Origin: Gammaproteobacteria bacterium
GTDB lineage: Bacteria; Pseudomonadota; Gammaproteobacteria; Pseudomonadales; Azotimanducaceae
Reading direction: 5' to 3'
NCBI GenBank assembly: GCA_009837185.1
Contig: VXUA01000049.1
Coordinates: forward strand, 1 to 64,000
Length of the DNA: 64,000 nucleotides
Each line of letters starts with the position of its first letter. Position 1 is the first letter of the stretch. The notes below the pieces were generated by a model, which saw only the letters and a program-made list of their open reading frames with translations, was not told where the DNA came from and did no database searches. A program made the translations under genes and the position numbers. Of this stretch, positions 1 through 10,000 are shown in pieces.

Positions 1-21
1 GTACGTATTACTATTACTAAT

Positions 22-2403
22 ATGGCCAAGCAGTTCTTTCATGGTTTTTTGTTACAAACCAACTATCGAATCGAAAGTGATAAAACTGTGCTCTATCTTT
101 ACGGACGCCTAGAGAATGGCCAGTCGTTTCTAATACGAGAATCACGTCCCCAACCTCACTTCGTAATACGGGACAAAGATATTGGCCATCCCGAGTTGCG
201 AGGAAGAAGAATTGAGAGTTCGGAATACCTAACGTTGGATGGACATCCAGCAGCCAAAGCGCTGTTTCAAACACCAAGAGATATGCTCTCAGTCAGGGAT
301 CGCTTGCACCATCAGCAAATACCAACCTATGAAGCAGATTTGCGTTTCTCCGATGCATATTTAATCCGCAACAACATCCGCGGTGGTATTGAAGTTTCAG
401 GTATTCCAGAATTCAATGACCCACTGGTTGACGTCGTATTCAATGACCCCGAAATTCGACCCGCGAAGATCGATTTTCAGCCAACAGTGCTATCTTTCGA
501 TATAGAAACTGATCCGTCAGCGCGTACATTGCTTGCGGTTTCAATGTATGGACCGACCACCGATGAAATCATCGTCGTGGATCCGAAGAATCGTCAGATG
601 CCAGAACGAACAGTCGGCGTTGATTCGGCGGTGGAAGCAATTCAGTTGTTTATCGAACGGGTGCGCGATCTGGACCCCGATGTACTCTTAGGTTGGAATG
701 TGATCGACTTTGACCTTGCGGTTTTGCTTCGGATCGCCAAGCGAAATCGCTTGAGTCTGCGATTAGGTAGATCTAATGCCGACGTGAGAATTCTGTCTGC
801 GCGTGGTTTCTTCGGGTCTAGCCGTGCGGTGATTCAAGGTCGGATCGTACTTGATGGTATCGGCCTGATTCGCGGTGCTTTTATTCCCTTCTCGGAACAC
901 AATCTTGACGCGGTTGCCCGAGAGGTTCTGGGGGAGGGCAAAGCTGTCATTGAAAAGGTACACGATCGTGCCGGTGAAATTCTCACAAGGTACCATGAAG
1001 GCTTAGAAGGCTTTGTCGAATACTCGAGAGCTGATGCAAGGCTTGCTTATCAGATTATCGAGAAATTGAATCTAATTTCGCTTGCTGTCAAACGTAGTAA
1101 GCTCACAGGAATGGCACTAGATCGCGTCGCAAGTAGTATCGCAGCTTTTGATTTTGTGTACCTCTCACAGTTAGAACAGAGGAAAATCCGCGCGCCGTCG
1201 ATGTTGACAGACAGAGAACACTATCGCAACCGGCATTCTGGAGCATTGGTACTAGAACCAAAACCTGGGTATTACCGAAACGTGTGGGCGTTCGACTATC
1301 GGAGTCTCTACCCTAGCATCATTCGAACCTTCAATATTGACCCCTTAACTCTGTCCAGCGACCATGAATCCGAGGATGTCATTCGTACCACCAACGATGC
1401 TTGCTATCGACGCGACCCCGCGATCTTACCTACTTTCCTAGATAAACTCTTTGCCGAACGGGAGCAAGCAAAAGCGGCGGACGATAGGATCTCAAGTCAA
1501 GCTATCAAGATTCTTATGAATTCGTTTTATGGAGTGCTTGCGACACCACTCAGTCGTTTCCACAACCCAGAAATGGCAAATTCGGTAACCTCATTAGGAC
1601 GGCATTTTCTACGTTTCGTGAAATCATGGTTTGAAGATCACGGATATGCGGTACTCTACGGCGATACAGATAGTGTGTTTGTCGAGTCTGACATCACCGA
1701 CCCTGACAGAGCCTTTCAAGATGGGGATCAATTACGCAAAGAGTTTAACACAGATCTAACGTCATACATTCGTCGCGAATGGCAGCTTACCAACAAACTC
1801 GAATTAGAGCTCGAACATCTCTACACCAAATTTTTCTTACAACACATGCGACGTTCAAAGAGCGGTTCCCGGAAACGTTATGTTGGCTTCGATTACCAAT
1901 CTCAGCAGATCGTGTTTGTAGGTCTTGAATCTGTGCGTCGGGACTGGACCGCGCTCGCGAAGGACCTACAACGTGAGATGTTTCGGAGATTATTTGACGA
2001 GGAATCAGTTGAGGAGTATCTAAGTACGTACATTTCTGAGTTGCGCGCTGGAACGTTAGACGAAAAGCTCGTGTATAGAAAACGCTTACGTAAACCACTT
2101 CACGAGTACCGAAAGGTGAGTCCCCCTTATGTCGTAGCTGGTCGAAAATTGGAGTCCCCTAGCAGGGTCATCGAGTATGTCATGACCACCGATGGTCCTG
2201 AACCGGTAGAAATACTGACTCATGACCCAGATCACGAACACTACGTGCAGAAACAGATACAACCAGTAGTGAAACCGATTCTTGACGTCTTGGGATTAGA
2301 CTTTCAACAAATCGCGATGCGGGACTACGAACCTGATGACCTGTTCCGATCAATTGGACACGAACAGACTGAGAGCATTGTCGAAGAAAGGTACGAGGAT
2401 TAG
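22..2403 (+). CDS. polB: DNA polymerase II (family B)
   Basis: This 793-residue protein is a family B DNA polymerase of the E. coli Pol II type, which is about 780 residues, so it looks full length. The proofreading exonuclease shows the ExoI motif FDIETD near residue 160, NVIDFDL (ExoII) and YSRADARL (ExoIII). The polymerase domain shows DYRSLYPSII near residue 425, KILMNSFYG near 495 and the catalytic YGDTDS near 545. Pol II acts in translesion synthesis and replication restart. The ATG at 22 gives an N-terminus that aligns with Pol II. No promoter can be judged because only 21 bases precede it. Its stop overlaps by 4 bases the stop of the convergent methyltransferase gene. Nothing looks damaged. 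Confidence 0.95.
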   Translation: MAKQFFHGFLLQTNYRIESDKTVLYLYGRLENGQSFLIRESRPQPHFVIRDKDIGHPELRGRRIESSEYLTLDGHPAAKALFQTPRDMLSVRDRLHHQQIPTYEADLRFSDAYLIRNNIRGGIEVSGIPEFNDPLVDVVFNDPEIRPAKIDFQPTVLSFDIETDPSARTLLAVSMYGPTTDEIIVVDPKNRQMPERTVGVDSAVEAIQLFIERVRDLDPDVLLGWNVIDFDLAVLLRIAKRNRLSLRLGRSNADVRILSARGFFGSSRAVIQGRIVLDGIGLIRGAFIPFSEHNLDAVAREVLGEGKAVIEKVHDRAGEILTRYHEGLEGFVEYSRADARLAYQIIEKLNLISLAVKRSKLTGMALDRVASSIAAFDFVYLSQLEQRKIRAPSMLTDREHYRNRHSGALVLEPKPGYYRNVWAFDYRSLYPSIIRTFNIDPLTLSSDHESEDVIRTTNDACYRRDPAILPTFLDKLFAEREQAKAADDRISSQAIKILMNSFYGVLATPLSRFHNPEMANSVTSLGRHFLRFVKSWFEDHGYAVLYGDTDSVFVESDITDPDRAFQDGDQLRKEFNTDLTSYIRREWQLTNKLELELEHLYTKFFLQHMRRSKSGSRKRYVGFDYQSQQIVFVGLESVRRDWTALAKDLQREMFRRLFDEESVEEYLSTYISELRAGTLDEKLVYRKRLRKPLHEYRKVSPPYVVAGRKLESPSRVIEYVMTTDGPEPVEILTHDPDHEHYVQKQIQPVVKPILDVLGLDFQQIAMRDYEPDDLFRSIGHEQTESIVEERYED

Positions 2404-3335
2404 ATCGCGTTGATCAACATTCTTGCTTGCGAGAAAAACATTCGACGACGATATTGGCCATCCTCCCGGATCCCTTTAAACGGAGTCAAGAATAAGTCTC
2501 TTGTGTCATCTCGAAATTTCGTGAGTTTCGAATTCAGTCTTTCTACCAAGTCTGGAATGCTGCGAAAGTCGCCACTGATTCGCGTGATAAATCGAGACGA
2601 CTCTTTAATTTCGTAATCGGAAATTTCGTCAACTCCACAAAATCGAATAGTTCGACCGCGCGTGTTGTCGAAAGAAATGAAACCGAGCGTACCCTGGGGA
2701 TCATTAAATCGTATCTTTCGGTTCGTCGTCTCCTGTGGAATGTTGGCACGAAGAACATCGAGTTCCCCTATAAATTCTTCATCATAGAACACTTCGGTGG
2801 GTCGATCTTGAGAACCTGTGAAAAGAGCTAAACAGACTGGGTTTTCGGTTTCTGCAAACATTAGTCGATGCAACAAGATATACGTACTCAACCGTTCCTG
2901 GAACAGCCCGCTTTGCAAAAAACTCGCTGGAATGAGTGCTGCTACAAACTCACAGTGATTCAGACACAATTCCAAACAATACTTGTAAACGTCATCGTAT
3001 TCGCAAGCAGGATATGGTAGTCTTCGTCGTGTCGCTGAATTCCGAGCAAGCCAAGGCGGATTAGTCACGCACACGTTATATTCCTTTGGAAAAGATTCCA
3101 TGGTATTGCGTTCGACTACGGCATTGTGTGCGGGTGTGATGTCATATGAAGCAAATGCATTACACAATCCGGTTGCTTGAAGAGACTCAATGATGTGGTT
3201 CGCTCCAGCAAAAGGTTCTAATACCTGTTTGTTCCGTAGATTCGCTTCTTCAGCCCACTCTTTGAATGCCGTGAGTTCAAATGGGTTCTGACTTACCGTG
3301 AAAAACTGTCCAAGTGTGCGTTTGGTATTAGTCAT
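2400..3335 (-). CDS. Orphan DNA adenine-type methyltransferase
   Basis: This 311-residue protein has the layout of a gamma-class N6-adenine DNA methyltransferase. It has an N-terminal LGQFFT segment (residues 8-13), an SAM-binding motif I variant PFAGANHI (41-48), an acidic residue in SYDI about 17 residues on, and the catalytic NPPW (92-95). The family transfers a methyl group from SAM to adenine in a specific sequence. No restriction endonuclease or specificity subunit lies next to it, so it appears solitary or part of a scattered system. The target sequence cannot be read from the protein. The C-terminal 200 residues are not recognisable and may hold the target-recognition region. It converges on polB with a 4-base overlap. 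Confidence 0.75.
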   Translation of the reverse strand: MTNTKRTLGQFFTVSQNPFELTAFKEWAEEANLRNKQVLEPFAGANHIIESLQATGLCNAFASYDITPAHNAVVERNTMESFPKEYNVCVTNPPWLARNSATRRRLPYPACEYDDVYKYCLELCLNHCEFVAALIPASFLQSGLFQERLSTYILLHRLMFAETENPVCLALFTGSQDRPTEVFYDEEFIGELDVLRANIPQETTNRKIRFNDPQGTLGFISFDNTRGRTIRFCGVDEISDYEIKESSRFITRISGDFRSIPDLVERLNSKLTKFRDDTRDLFLTPFKGIREDGQYRRRMFFSQARMLINAI

Positions 3336-3535
3336 AGGAACGGTACAAGTTTTTGGTAGATGTTCGAGAGGAACAGACTCTATATTCGAGACCTTTTTTC
3401 AGGATTGAGATAATTAACTGTTATTAGCTGTTTCAACGAATAAACAGAGAAATTTGAAACGGTTCGTTACTGCGTAATATTTGGTGTTAGTGTTGAAACT
3501 AGTAATTGTATGTTGTTCCAGTTATTGGTAGAATT

Positions 3536-4186
3536 GTGAACATCCCCTCCAAACTAACACTTGTGTGGGAGTGGCCACTGCGGTTGTGGCACTGGGCTGT
3601 CGCAATCTCGGTGACTGTTGCCCTGTTAACTGGACTAGTCCCACAGTTGGATTACTTTAGCATACATCGCATCGCTGGGATATCGGTCGTGGCGTTGATC
3701 GTGTTTCGGCTTTTGTGGGGAGTGTTTGGCGGTACCTACGCAAGATTTAAAAATTACTGGACTACACCGAAAGCGTTTATACATCATTTCACTGGGAAAG
3801 CCGAGCCCCGCGCCCACACTTCCCCAAGCGTGTTACTTACGCTCGCTGTATTACTCACGTTAACACTGCAATCTGTAGCTGGTTTGTTTACTAGTGACGA
3901 CGTGTTTTACGAGGGACCGTTAGTACAGTTTGCTGAAGACGAGATCGTTGAAACCGCCACCGATCTACATCACCAAGTGTGGAAGTTCATTCTCGCGCTG
4001 ATCGCCATCCACCTTAGTGCGCACATTGTCTATTTGTGCTTTTTGCGTAGTAGGATCCCGTTGTCTATGTTCACCGGCCGTAAGTTCACCGAAGACCCAG
4101 ACACGACATGGTCAGTCTGGGGGGCGACGATAGCTTTTGCTGTCGCGGTAGCAGTGTTTTTAATTTTGTTGTACTACTCGCGATAG
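3536..4186 (+). CDS. Cytochrome b561-like membrane protein
   Basis: This is a polytopic protein of about 216 residues resembling the cytochrome b561 / Ni,Fe-hydrogenase b-type family, which passes electrons across the inner membrane through two haems b. The opening WEWPLRLWHW segment with its histidine, then IHRIAGI, the HHQVWKF segment and IHLSAHIVY supply the likely histidine haem ligands. There are four or more hydrophobic helices. I chose the GTG at 3536 because it puts MNIPSKL directly before the conserved WPLRLWHW helix. A TTG at 3506 would add ten residues. The gene ends 13 bases inside the 3' end of the opposing cytochrome c' gene. The two may form an electron-transfer pair, which is inference. 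Confidence 0.75.
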   Translation: MNIPSKLTLVWEWPLRLWHWAVAISVTVALLTGLVPQLDYFSIHRIAGISVVALIVFRLLWGVFGGTYARFKNYWTTPKAFIHHFTGKAEPRAHTSPSVLLTLAVLLTLTLQSVAGLFTSDDVFYEGPLVQFAEDEIVETATDLHHQVWKFILALIAIHLSAHIVYLCFLRSRIPLSMFTGRKFTEDPDTTWSVWGATIAFAVAVAVFLILLYYSR

Positions 4187-4611
4187 GGTCTATGACAATC
4201 ACGACATGCGTTTCCTACGACACGCACCGCATCCATGATCGCATCTTTATCGTCCTCGGCAACTTTTTCTTTTAAACTACTCATTGCTCCCTTGAAGTTG
4301 CTTACTACTTTAAGGAACTTCATCTCTTCGTCTTCGTCCCAGATCCGGTCTAAGGCTTCGCCACCCTCAGATCCTTCGGCAAACAAATCCGGCATTATTT
4401 CAGCGTAATCGACTAGCGCATTGACGTGCATCGACAAGTGACTCTCGTACGGAATATCACCATCTAAGATTTGCCGAATCGATTGAAAGTGTATTTCAAC
4501 AGCTTCCATGCTATGGTGGCGGTAATCAACAATCTTTTCATTTGCTACTACCGCGGTGGCGATCAGCAGAATTACGAGTATCGTACCGACGATGTTCGTC
4601 TTTTTGTTCAT
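4174..4611 (-). CDS. Cytochrome c' (periplasmic)
   Basis: The 145-residue product has an N-terminal signal sequence (about residues 1-23, ending in TAVVA). It has a single haem-binding motif CRDCH at residues 136-140, close to the C-terminus. That C-terminal position, in a small helical protein, is typical of cytochrome c' (four-helix bundle, pentacoordinate haem). The family is linked to nitric oxide binding and nitrosative stress and can act as an electron carrier with cytochrome b561. It converges on the cytochrome b561-like gene and the two 3' ends overlap by 13 bases. The signal peptide implies periplasmic maturation by the cytochrome c assembly system, which is not in this window. Confidence 0.85.
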   Translation of the reverse strand: MNKKTNIVGTILVILLIATAVVANEKIVDYRHHSMEAVEIHFQSIRQILDGDIPYESHLSMHVNALVDYAEIMPDLFAEGSEGGEALDRIWDEDEEMKFLKVVSNFKGAMSSLKEKVAEDDKDAIMDAVRVVGNACRDCHRPYRE

Positions 4612-4673
4612 GGGTAGTTCCTCAAACTAGTTGTGGTATAAATTTAGAACGTTATGTAAGTTTCGTGCTCGAA

Positions 4674-6521
4674 CTACGCACATACTTCGTCGCAAAGCGC
4701 TTCAAAATGAGTTACCCGGTCTTCCAGGGCGTTTACTGTATCCTGCCAAAACTCAGTCGTGGTTAAATCCCCATCTAAGTGTTCGTGTGCCAAGTCTTCT
4801 GCGGACATTCGACCGGTATCGCGTAAGAGACCTGAATAGCGACTAAAAAACTCATTGCCCATCGAACCACGACGCTGATAAATGCTCTGGCTAAAGAGAT
4901 AGCCAAAGAGATAGGGGAAGTTGTAAAAACTGATTCCGGAGATGAAAAAGTGCAATTTGCTGATCCAAAAAAGCTCATCCGGTTCAGACAAAGCATCCCC
5001 ATACCAAGACGTCCAAGCATCAGACATGAGGGTCCGCAACTCGGCAGGCAACAAGGGTCGTGCTTCACGCGCCTCATAGAAATTCTTTTCAAACTCAAAC
5101 CGAGTCGGTATGTTGAGCAAGAACGACACTATCGCTGACATTTCTTCCCAAGCAACAGATAAGGCCTGTTGCGGGGTGGTCGCCGTTTGCAATACCGCAT
5201 CGCGCACCAACGTTTCACCGAAAGTACTGGCTGTTTCTGCCAAAGACATGCCATAAGATCTCTGGGCGTCTGGAAGATCCTTCATGACCCAATGATGGAA
5301 CGCATGCCCTAATTCATGAGCAAGTACCGTAATATCGGACATTGACCCGCCATACGTCATGTAAACACGTGGTGTCTTGCTTTTCGCGAACGAAGTACAG
5401 TACGCACCGGGACGCTTATGCGGGCCGATTGTTCCTTCGATCCATTGTTTGGATGCCATCATGTCCACAAATTCTCCCATGGAGGAATCAACTTCGCCGT
5501 ACGCTTGCGAAATTACCTCTAGTCCCTTGGCGAACGGGAAACTCGATTCAGCGCTTGGCATGACCGGCGCAGGTGCTCGGTTATCCCACGGTCCGTACCG
5601 ACTCTTTCCGTAGGCGCGCGCCATCGCTTTAGCCGCACGTCGAGCCATAGGTTTGGATTCAGCTGCGACTTGCATGATCGCATCTAGCGTCTGCCGTTCA
5701 ATATGACTTGCATGTGCCGGTGTATCGAGAAAGTGCACCGTTTCTACGCGAGATCTACGTTTGCACATTTCCAACCGCCATCCTGCTAGTGCATTGATCG
5801 CGGCTGCACAAGAATCTTCATGATCCGTCCACGCCCTGTTTATAGCTTGCCAAGCATCCTCGCGAGTACGATCACTAGTAGATTGCATTAACGCAGCTGC
5901 TTCTGCAATCCCTACCTCTCGTTGCTCATTATCGGCCGCAACGAGACAGCGGAGTTTCCCAGAAAGTTCCGTGTAGAGTCTTCCCCATGCATGGATGCCA
6001 TCTTGGCTCAGCGCGCTGACCAAATTCTCCTCGTTCAAACTTAACAACTCATGCCGCCGTTTTCGAGAATGATTGACCGCCCACGCAGATTCAGAAACTG
6101 GTGGTTCTGCAAGGTACGATGCAATCACGTCGTCGTCCGATAAATCCAAAAACAACCGACTTGGTTGCATCAGTTCACTGAAACGTACGCGGTATTTAGT
6201 AAGTCTCCCAGAAAGTAGCTTTGCTTCCTGATGATTACTTTCTACAGACAGCACACAACTCGCGTAGGTACTCGGATTAGCTAGATACTTGCGCGCGTCG
6301 TTCGCAAGCACGTAAATGTCTCGGGCAGTTGCAACCGCAAGATCTCTGCTAGCAGAATCAAGTGGTTCAGTGGAAGTGATAAGCGGCGTGAGAGTGTCGT
6401 TCTTTTCTTCGATTTGATCGAGAAGAGTAGTCAGTGTAGCTAGGTCGGCGTCAATCGCCGGATCGGTTGGTGATAAATACTCCGTCGACAAATCCCATGA
6501 AGGACCGGCTACATTGGTCAT
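4674..6521 (-). CDS. pepF: M3 family oligoendopeptidase (PepF type)
   Basis: This 615-residue protein is a zinc metallopeptidase of family M3. The active-site motif HELGHAFHH is visible near residue 401, preceded by YMTYGGSMSDITVLA, as in oligoendopeptidase F. Its length matches the family (about 600). PepF-type enzymes cleave short peptides in the cytoplasm and have no signal peptide, and none is seen here. The ATG at 6521 is supported by a GGAGAG ribosome-binding site a few bases upstream. The gene stands alone, with the cytochrome c' gene downstream in the same direction about 60 bases away and a divergent TonB receptor upstream. Confidence 0.9.
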   Translation of the reverse strand: MTNVAGPSWDLSTEYLSPTDPAIDADLATLTTLLDQIEEKNDTLTPLITSTEPLDSASRDLAVATARDIYVLANDARKYLANPSTYASCVLSVESNHQEAKLLSGRLTKYRVRFSELMQPSRLFLDLSDDDVIASYLAEPPVSESAWAVNHSRKRRHELLSLNEENLVSALSQDGIHAWGRLYTELSGKLRCLVAADNEQREVGIAEAAALMQSTSDRTREDAWQAINRAWTDHEDSCAAAINALAGWRLEMCKRRSRVETVHFLDTPAHASHIERQTLDAIMQVAAESKPMARRAAKAMARAYGKSRYGPWDNRAPAPVMPSAESSFPFAKGLEVISQAYGEVDSSMGEFVDMMASKQWIEGTIGPHKRPGAYCTSFAKSKTPRVYMTYGGSMSDITVLAHELGHAFHHWVMKDLPDAQRSYGMSLAETASTFGETLVRDAVLQTATTPQQALSVAWEEMSAIVSFLLNIPTRFEFEKNFYEAREARPLLPAELRTLMSDAWTSWYGDALSEPDELFWISKLHFFISGISFYNFPYLFGYLFSQSIYQRRGSMGNEFFSRYSGLLRDTGRMSAEDLAHEHLDGDLTTTEFWQDTVNALEDRVTHFEALCDEVCA

Positions 6522-6736
6522 AAATCTCTCCTTTTCTTTTTTATTTTTGCGAGCAAACTACTGTGCTCGAACAATTATAGAAGTACGCGGATGTGGGACT
6601 TCACAAAACAAATTGGTAGCTAAATTGGTCAGAAGGAACCCGTTTGTACGTTGTCAATAGCCATACCCTGCTGCTAAAAAATTTCGCAAAACTCCCAAGT
6701 TTGCTAATATTCTTTATTTAACAAGCCGTTTTTCGA

Positions 6737-6762
6737 TTGTCTTGGTTTCGCGACCAAGACAA
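6737..6762. promoter_or_regulatory. Perfect inverted repeat upstream of TonB receptor
   Basis: TTGTCTTGGT (6737-6746) and ACCAAGACAA (6753-6762) form a perfect 10-bp inverted repeat with the loop ttcgcg, 36 bases before the receptor start. Neither strand has a T-tract after it, so it is a poor terminator. It could be an operator or a 5' UTR hairpin. It lies between the divergent peptidase and receptor genes. Confidence 0.45.
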
Positions 6763-6798
6763 AAACAATTCAACTAACCGGAGAAATTTAAGAAAGTC

Positions 6799-9700
6799 AT
6801 GATGAAAAATTTCCTCAGAGGCGCGACATTCTTCACCGTTTGTCTCGGCCTACTTGTACCCGCGTTAGCGCAGGACGAAAACGAAGAGTCTTCGCACGAA
6901 ATAGAAGAAGTAACTGTCACCGCGCAGCGAGTGGAAGAGAATATTCAGGACGTGCCAATCAGTGTCAGTGCTTTCGGTAGTGACGCACTAGATAAGCAGC
7001 AGGTGATCACACCCTCGGATATTCAGATGAACACCCCAAATGTGTCCTATACAGCTGCCAATTTTGGAGGGTCCAGTTTTAGCATACGTGGCATTGGCAG
7101 TTTAATCACCGGGAGTGCCGCGGAGCCTGGAGTATCCGCACACGTCAACGAAATCCCTGTGTCGTCGAACTTGAACACAGTTGAGTTTTTCGACATGGAA
7201 AGGGTCGAAATCTTGCGCGGTCCTCAAGGAACCTTGTTTGGTAAGAATGCAACTGGGGGTGCAATTAACTTTGTAACCAAGAAACCCGTATACGGTGACT
7301 TTGATGCCTACCTGAATACGGAACTCGGCACCGACGCGCATACCCGGTTTACCGCGATGCTCAATCTTCCTATTGAAGATCGTTTTGCCGCACGGGTCGC
7401 TTTGATGCACTTAACCCGCGATGGCTATACGGAAAATCTAGCCGGTGTGCATGGCATTCCGAGAGTAGACGATAGTATCGACGGTCGGAACGAGTGGACA
7501 GCGCGCATCACTCTCTCTTGGGATCTTAACGAATCTGCTTCAGCCTGGTTTTTAGTCAGTATGAAACGCGAAGATAGCGATCGCGTCCGCATTAGTAACC
7601 AGGTGTGTGAAAGAAATAATCTGCCTACTACTGGTTGTACTCCGAATGGGTTTGGTTTTGACAATCCCTACTTGAGCGGTACCACGTTTGGAATCTTTGG
7701 CGGTGCGATTGGTGCACTTCCGCTAGGCGCATCCGGGGACGACGGTCTGGCTCAGTACAAGTACCCTCGACCTGCTGGTCTAGATTTACGTACAGTACAT
7801 ACCGACGTAGAGCCCATCTTCGTGGAGAACGAAGATTTCTTCGCGCTGGGCATCAACTACGTGTGGATGGACCTTGAGTTCGAAATCCTCGCGTCCTTAA
7901 GCGAATCTGACGGTTATTCACAGCAAGACTACCTTTTCGACGTTGGACCAACTTTGCAACCTACGCCGCTCAATCCGTCAGGAATTTGGCCGACCTCTGC
8001 ACCGGTTACAGGTGACACAGGGGATAACTTTACCAGTCGAATGTGCAACATTTTTGGTGGAACGGCCGGAGTTTTCGGTGGTTGCATCTACACCGGTGTT
8101 GACCCAACCGTGTTCTTTACTTTTGATCACTCTTCAGGCGTTTCGACTGATTGGGTGTTTGAAGGGAAGGTGAGCGGTTCCATTGATGAGAACATGAGTT
8201 ACCTCTTAGGCGCAATATCTCACAATCGCGAACGCGCTACTGACTACATGATCTTCAGCAACACCTTAGACGCTGTTTCTCTTTATGGAGCGGCCGGATT
8301 GGGGTTGCCGCCTTTATATCCCGGCCTCTTCATAAACTCTTCTGCTCCTGAGGGAGGACGTGGTAGGAATGATGAGGGTACTGCCGTCTATGGAGAGTTT
8401 TATTATGACATGACCGATACGACACAGTTGACCATCGGTCTGCGATACAACGAAGACACCAGGACCACAGATGACACCAGCATCTTGCTCAACGCAATAA
8501 ACCATGTGCCATTGTTGCAAGCGAGTGTATATCCAGGTGTTCGCGCTCATGTAGCTGGGGTTCTGGGCGTACCCGTGGAATTTGTACCGTTAGAAACTGC
8601 TTTGCAAGCAGCTTACGCGGCAGGTCTACTGCATCCTAGTCACCTGATTAACGTAAACGCTGCATCCCGAATCTTCTGGTCTCGTACATCCAATTTACTC
8701 CTTGGACCCTTTGCAAGCGGGCCACCAGAGGTTGCACTAGCCCTCTACTACGGCGTTTCGCAAGAAGAGATAGACGCTGCGTTGTTGACAGCTGCGTACA
8801 GTCCAGAACGAGTCGCGATTAGCCAACGAGTGCCGATAGCACCCGCATTCGGCGAAGCACGTGGTCTTACCAATAGCCCTGACAGCGGTTCCTGGACGGC
8901 ATTAACTGGGCGCGTGGCTCTGGATATTAGACTTAATGAAGATGTAATGATTTACGGCTCACTTAGCAGCGGATATAAACCTGGCGGAATGAACGCAGCG
9001 ATCCCCCAACAATTCCAAGGTGCCAGTGGCTTTACGTTCGATCGTGAAGACGTCACGGCGATAGAAGTCGGCACCAAGAGTTACTGGTTCGACCAACGCC
9101 TCAATTTAAACGGGTCGTTCTTTACCTATCAATACGAAGGACTACAGGTAACGCGGATCAAGAACAACTCTGCAATCAATGAAAATATTGATGCCAATAT
9201 CTGGGGCTTTGAAGCAGAGGGTTGGCTCACATTCGATGAATGGCCAAATCTCATGCTTGATTACGCCTACAGCTACTTGAACACCGCCGTCGACGGATCA
9301 ATGTCGCTCGATCCTTTGAATCGTACAGCTGGAAATGACGATTGGGTTCTGCTGAACAACATAGATCCAGGGGTTTTGACGGGAATTAACTTCATCGCGC
9401 GTAAAGCACATATCACCAATGACGTTGTCGCCGCGGCGTTAGCGCGAGGCGCGACTGCGGATCTACGTAACGGATTGTCCGCGGTATCGGTGTCGTATCC
9501 GGTGAACGAATTTGGGGTGTCTATTCCCGCATATTTCTCAAGAGCGTTTCTTAATACTCTAGGTGTTGAAACCCTTGACGGGTTACCGTCAGACCTCGAC
9601 GGAAACTCGTTACCGAACTCCCCGGAACACACCTTCAAGATTGGCTTGACGTACAGTACTGATTCACCTCTTCCCATGCTTGACGGGACGCTGTCTCTAA

Positions 9701-9969
9701 GATGGGACTATTACTGGCAAAGTGAGTCTTACAGTCGAGAATTTAACACCCCTGGCGACGAAATTGATGCATGGACACAAATGAACGTTAGTGCAACTTT
9801 TGAGAGCCGAAACGGACGTGTTATTCTGAAAGGATGGGTTCGAAACTTAGAAGACAACGACAACGTTACCGGGATGTACCTAACCTCAGATTCGTCAGGA
9901 TTTTTCCGCAACTACTTCCTGACTGAGCCACGTGTCGCGGGTCTGTCTTTCCGTTATTCTGTGAAGTAA
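6799..9969 (+). CDS. TonB-dependent outer-membrane receptor
   Basis: This 1056-residue protein has a signal peptide (about residues 1-25, ending PALAQ). A TonB-box-like stretch EEVTVTAQR follows, then a plug domain (RVEENIQDVPISVSAF, the conserved IRGIG, and RVEILRGPQGTLFGKNATGGAINFVTKKP). A long beta-barrel ends in FRYSVK. Such receptors import large or scarce substrates (siderophores, cobalamin, carbohydrates, other organics) using TonB-ExbBD energy. The plug motifs resemble the large environmental receptor families common in marine gammaproteobacteria, but the substrate cannot be inferred. No transporter or hydrolase gene sits beside it. The ATG at 6799 is followed by a second ATG at 6802, either of which would serve. 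A strong terminator follows. Confidence 0.93.
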   Translation: MMKNFLRGATFFTVCLGLLVPALAQDENEESSHEIEEVTVTAQRVEENIQDVPISVSAFGSDALDKQQVITPSDIQMNTPNVSYTAANFGGSSFSIRGIGSLITGSAAEPGVSAHVNEIPVSSNLNTVEFFDMERVEILRGPQGTLFGKNATGGAINFVTKKPVYGDFDAYLNTELGTDAHTRFTAMLNLPIEDRFAARVALMHLTRDGYTENLAGVHGIPRVDDSIDGRNEWTARITLSWDLNESASAWFLVSMKREDSDRVRISNQVCERNNLPTTGCTPNGFGFDNPYLSGTTFGIFGGAIGALPLGASGDDGLAQYKYPRPAGLDLRTVHTDVEPIFVENEDFFALGINYVWMDLEFEILASLSESDGYSQQDYLFDVGPTLQPTPLNPSGIWPTSAPVTGDTGDNFTSRMCNIFGGTAGVFGGCIYTGVDPTVFFTFDHSSGVSTDWVFEGKVSGSIDENMSYLLGAISHNRERATDYMIFSNTLDAVSLYGAAGLGLPPLYPGLFINSSAPEGGRGRNDEGTAVYGEFYYDMTDTTQLTIGLRYNEDTRTTDDTSILLNAINHVPLLQASVYPGVRAHVAGVLGVPVEFVPLETALQAAYAAGLLHPSHLINVNAASRIFWSRTSNLLLGPFASGPPEVALALYYGVSQEEIDAALLTAAYSPERVAISQRVPIAPAFGEARGLTNSPDSGSWTALTGRVALDIRLNEDVMIYGSLSSGYKPGGMNAAIPQQFQGASGFTFDREDVTAIEVGTKSYWFDQRLNLNGSFFTYQYEGLQVTRIKNNSAINENIDANIWGFEAEGWLTFDEWPNLMLDYAYSYLNTAVDGSMSLDPLNRTAGNDDWVLLNNIDPGVLTGINFIARKAHITNDVVAAALARGATADLRNGLSAVSVSYPVNEFGVSIPAYFSRAFLNTLGVETLDGLPSDLDGNSLPNSPEHTFKIGLTYSTDSPLPMLDGTLSLRWDYYWQSESYSREFNTPGDEIDAWTQMNVSATFESRNGRVILKGWVRNLEDNDNVTGMYLTSDSSGFFRNYFLTEPRVAGLSFRYSVK

Positions 9970-10000
9970 GTTTTTTCTAGTCCGAATTTAGTTCGAGTTA

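Noticed and set aside
9273..9677. 134-codon open frame on the minus strand
   Set aside because: It is a shadow of the TonB receptor gene.
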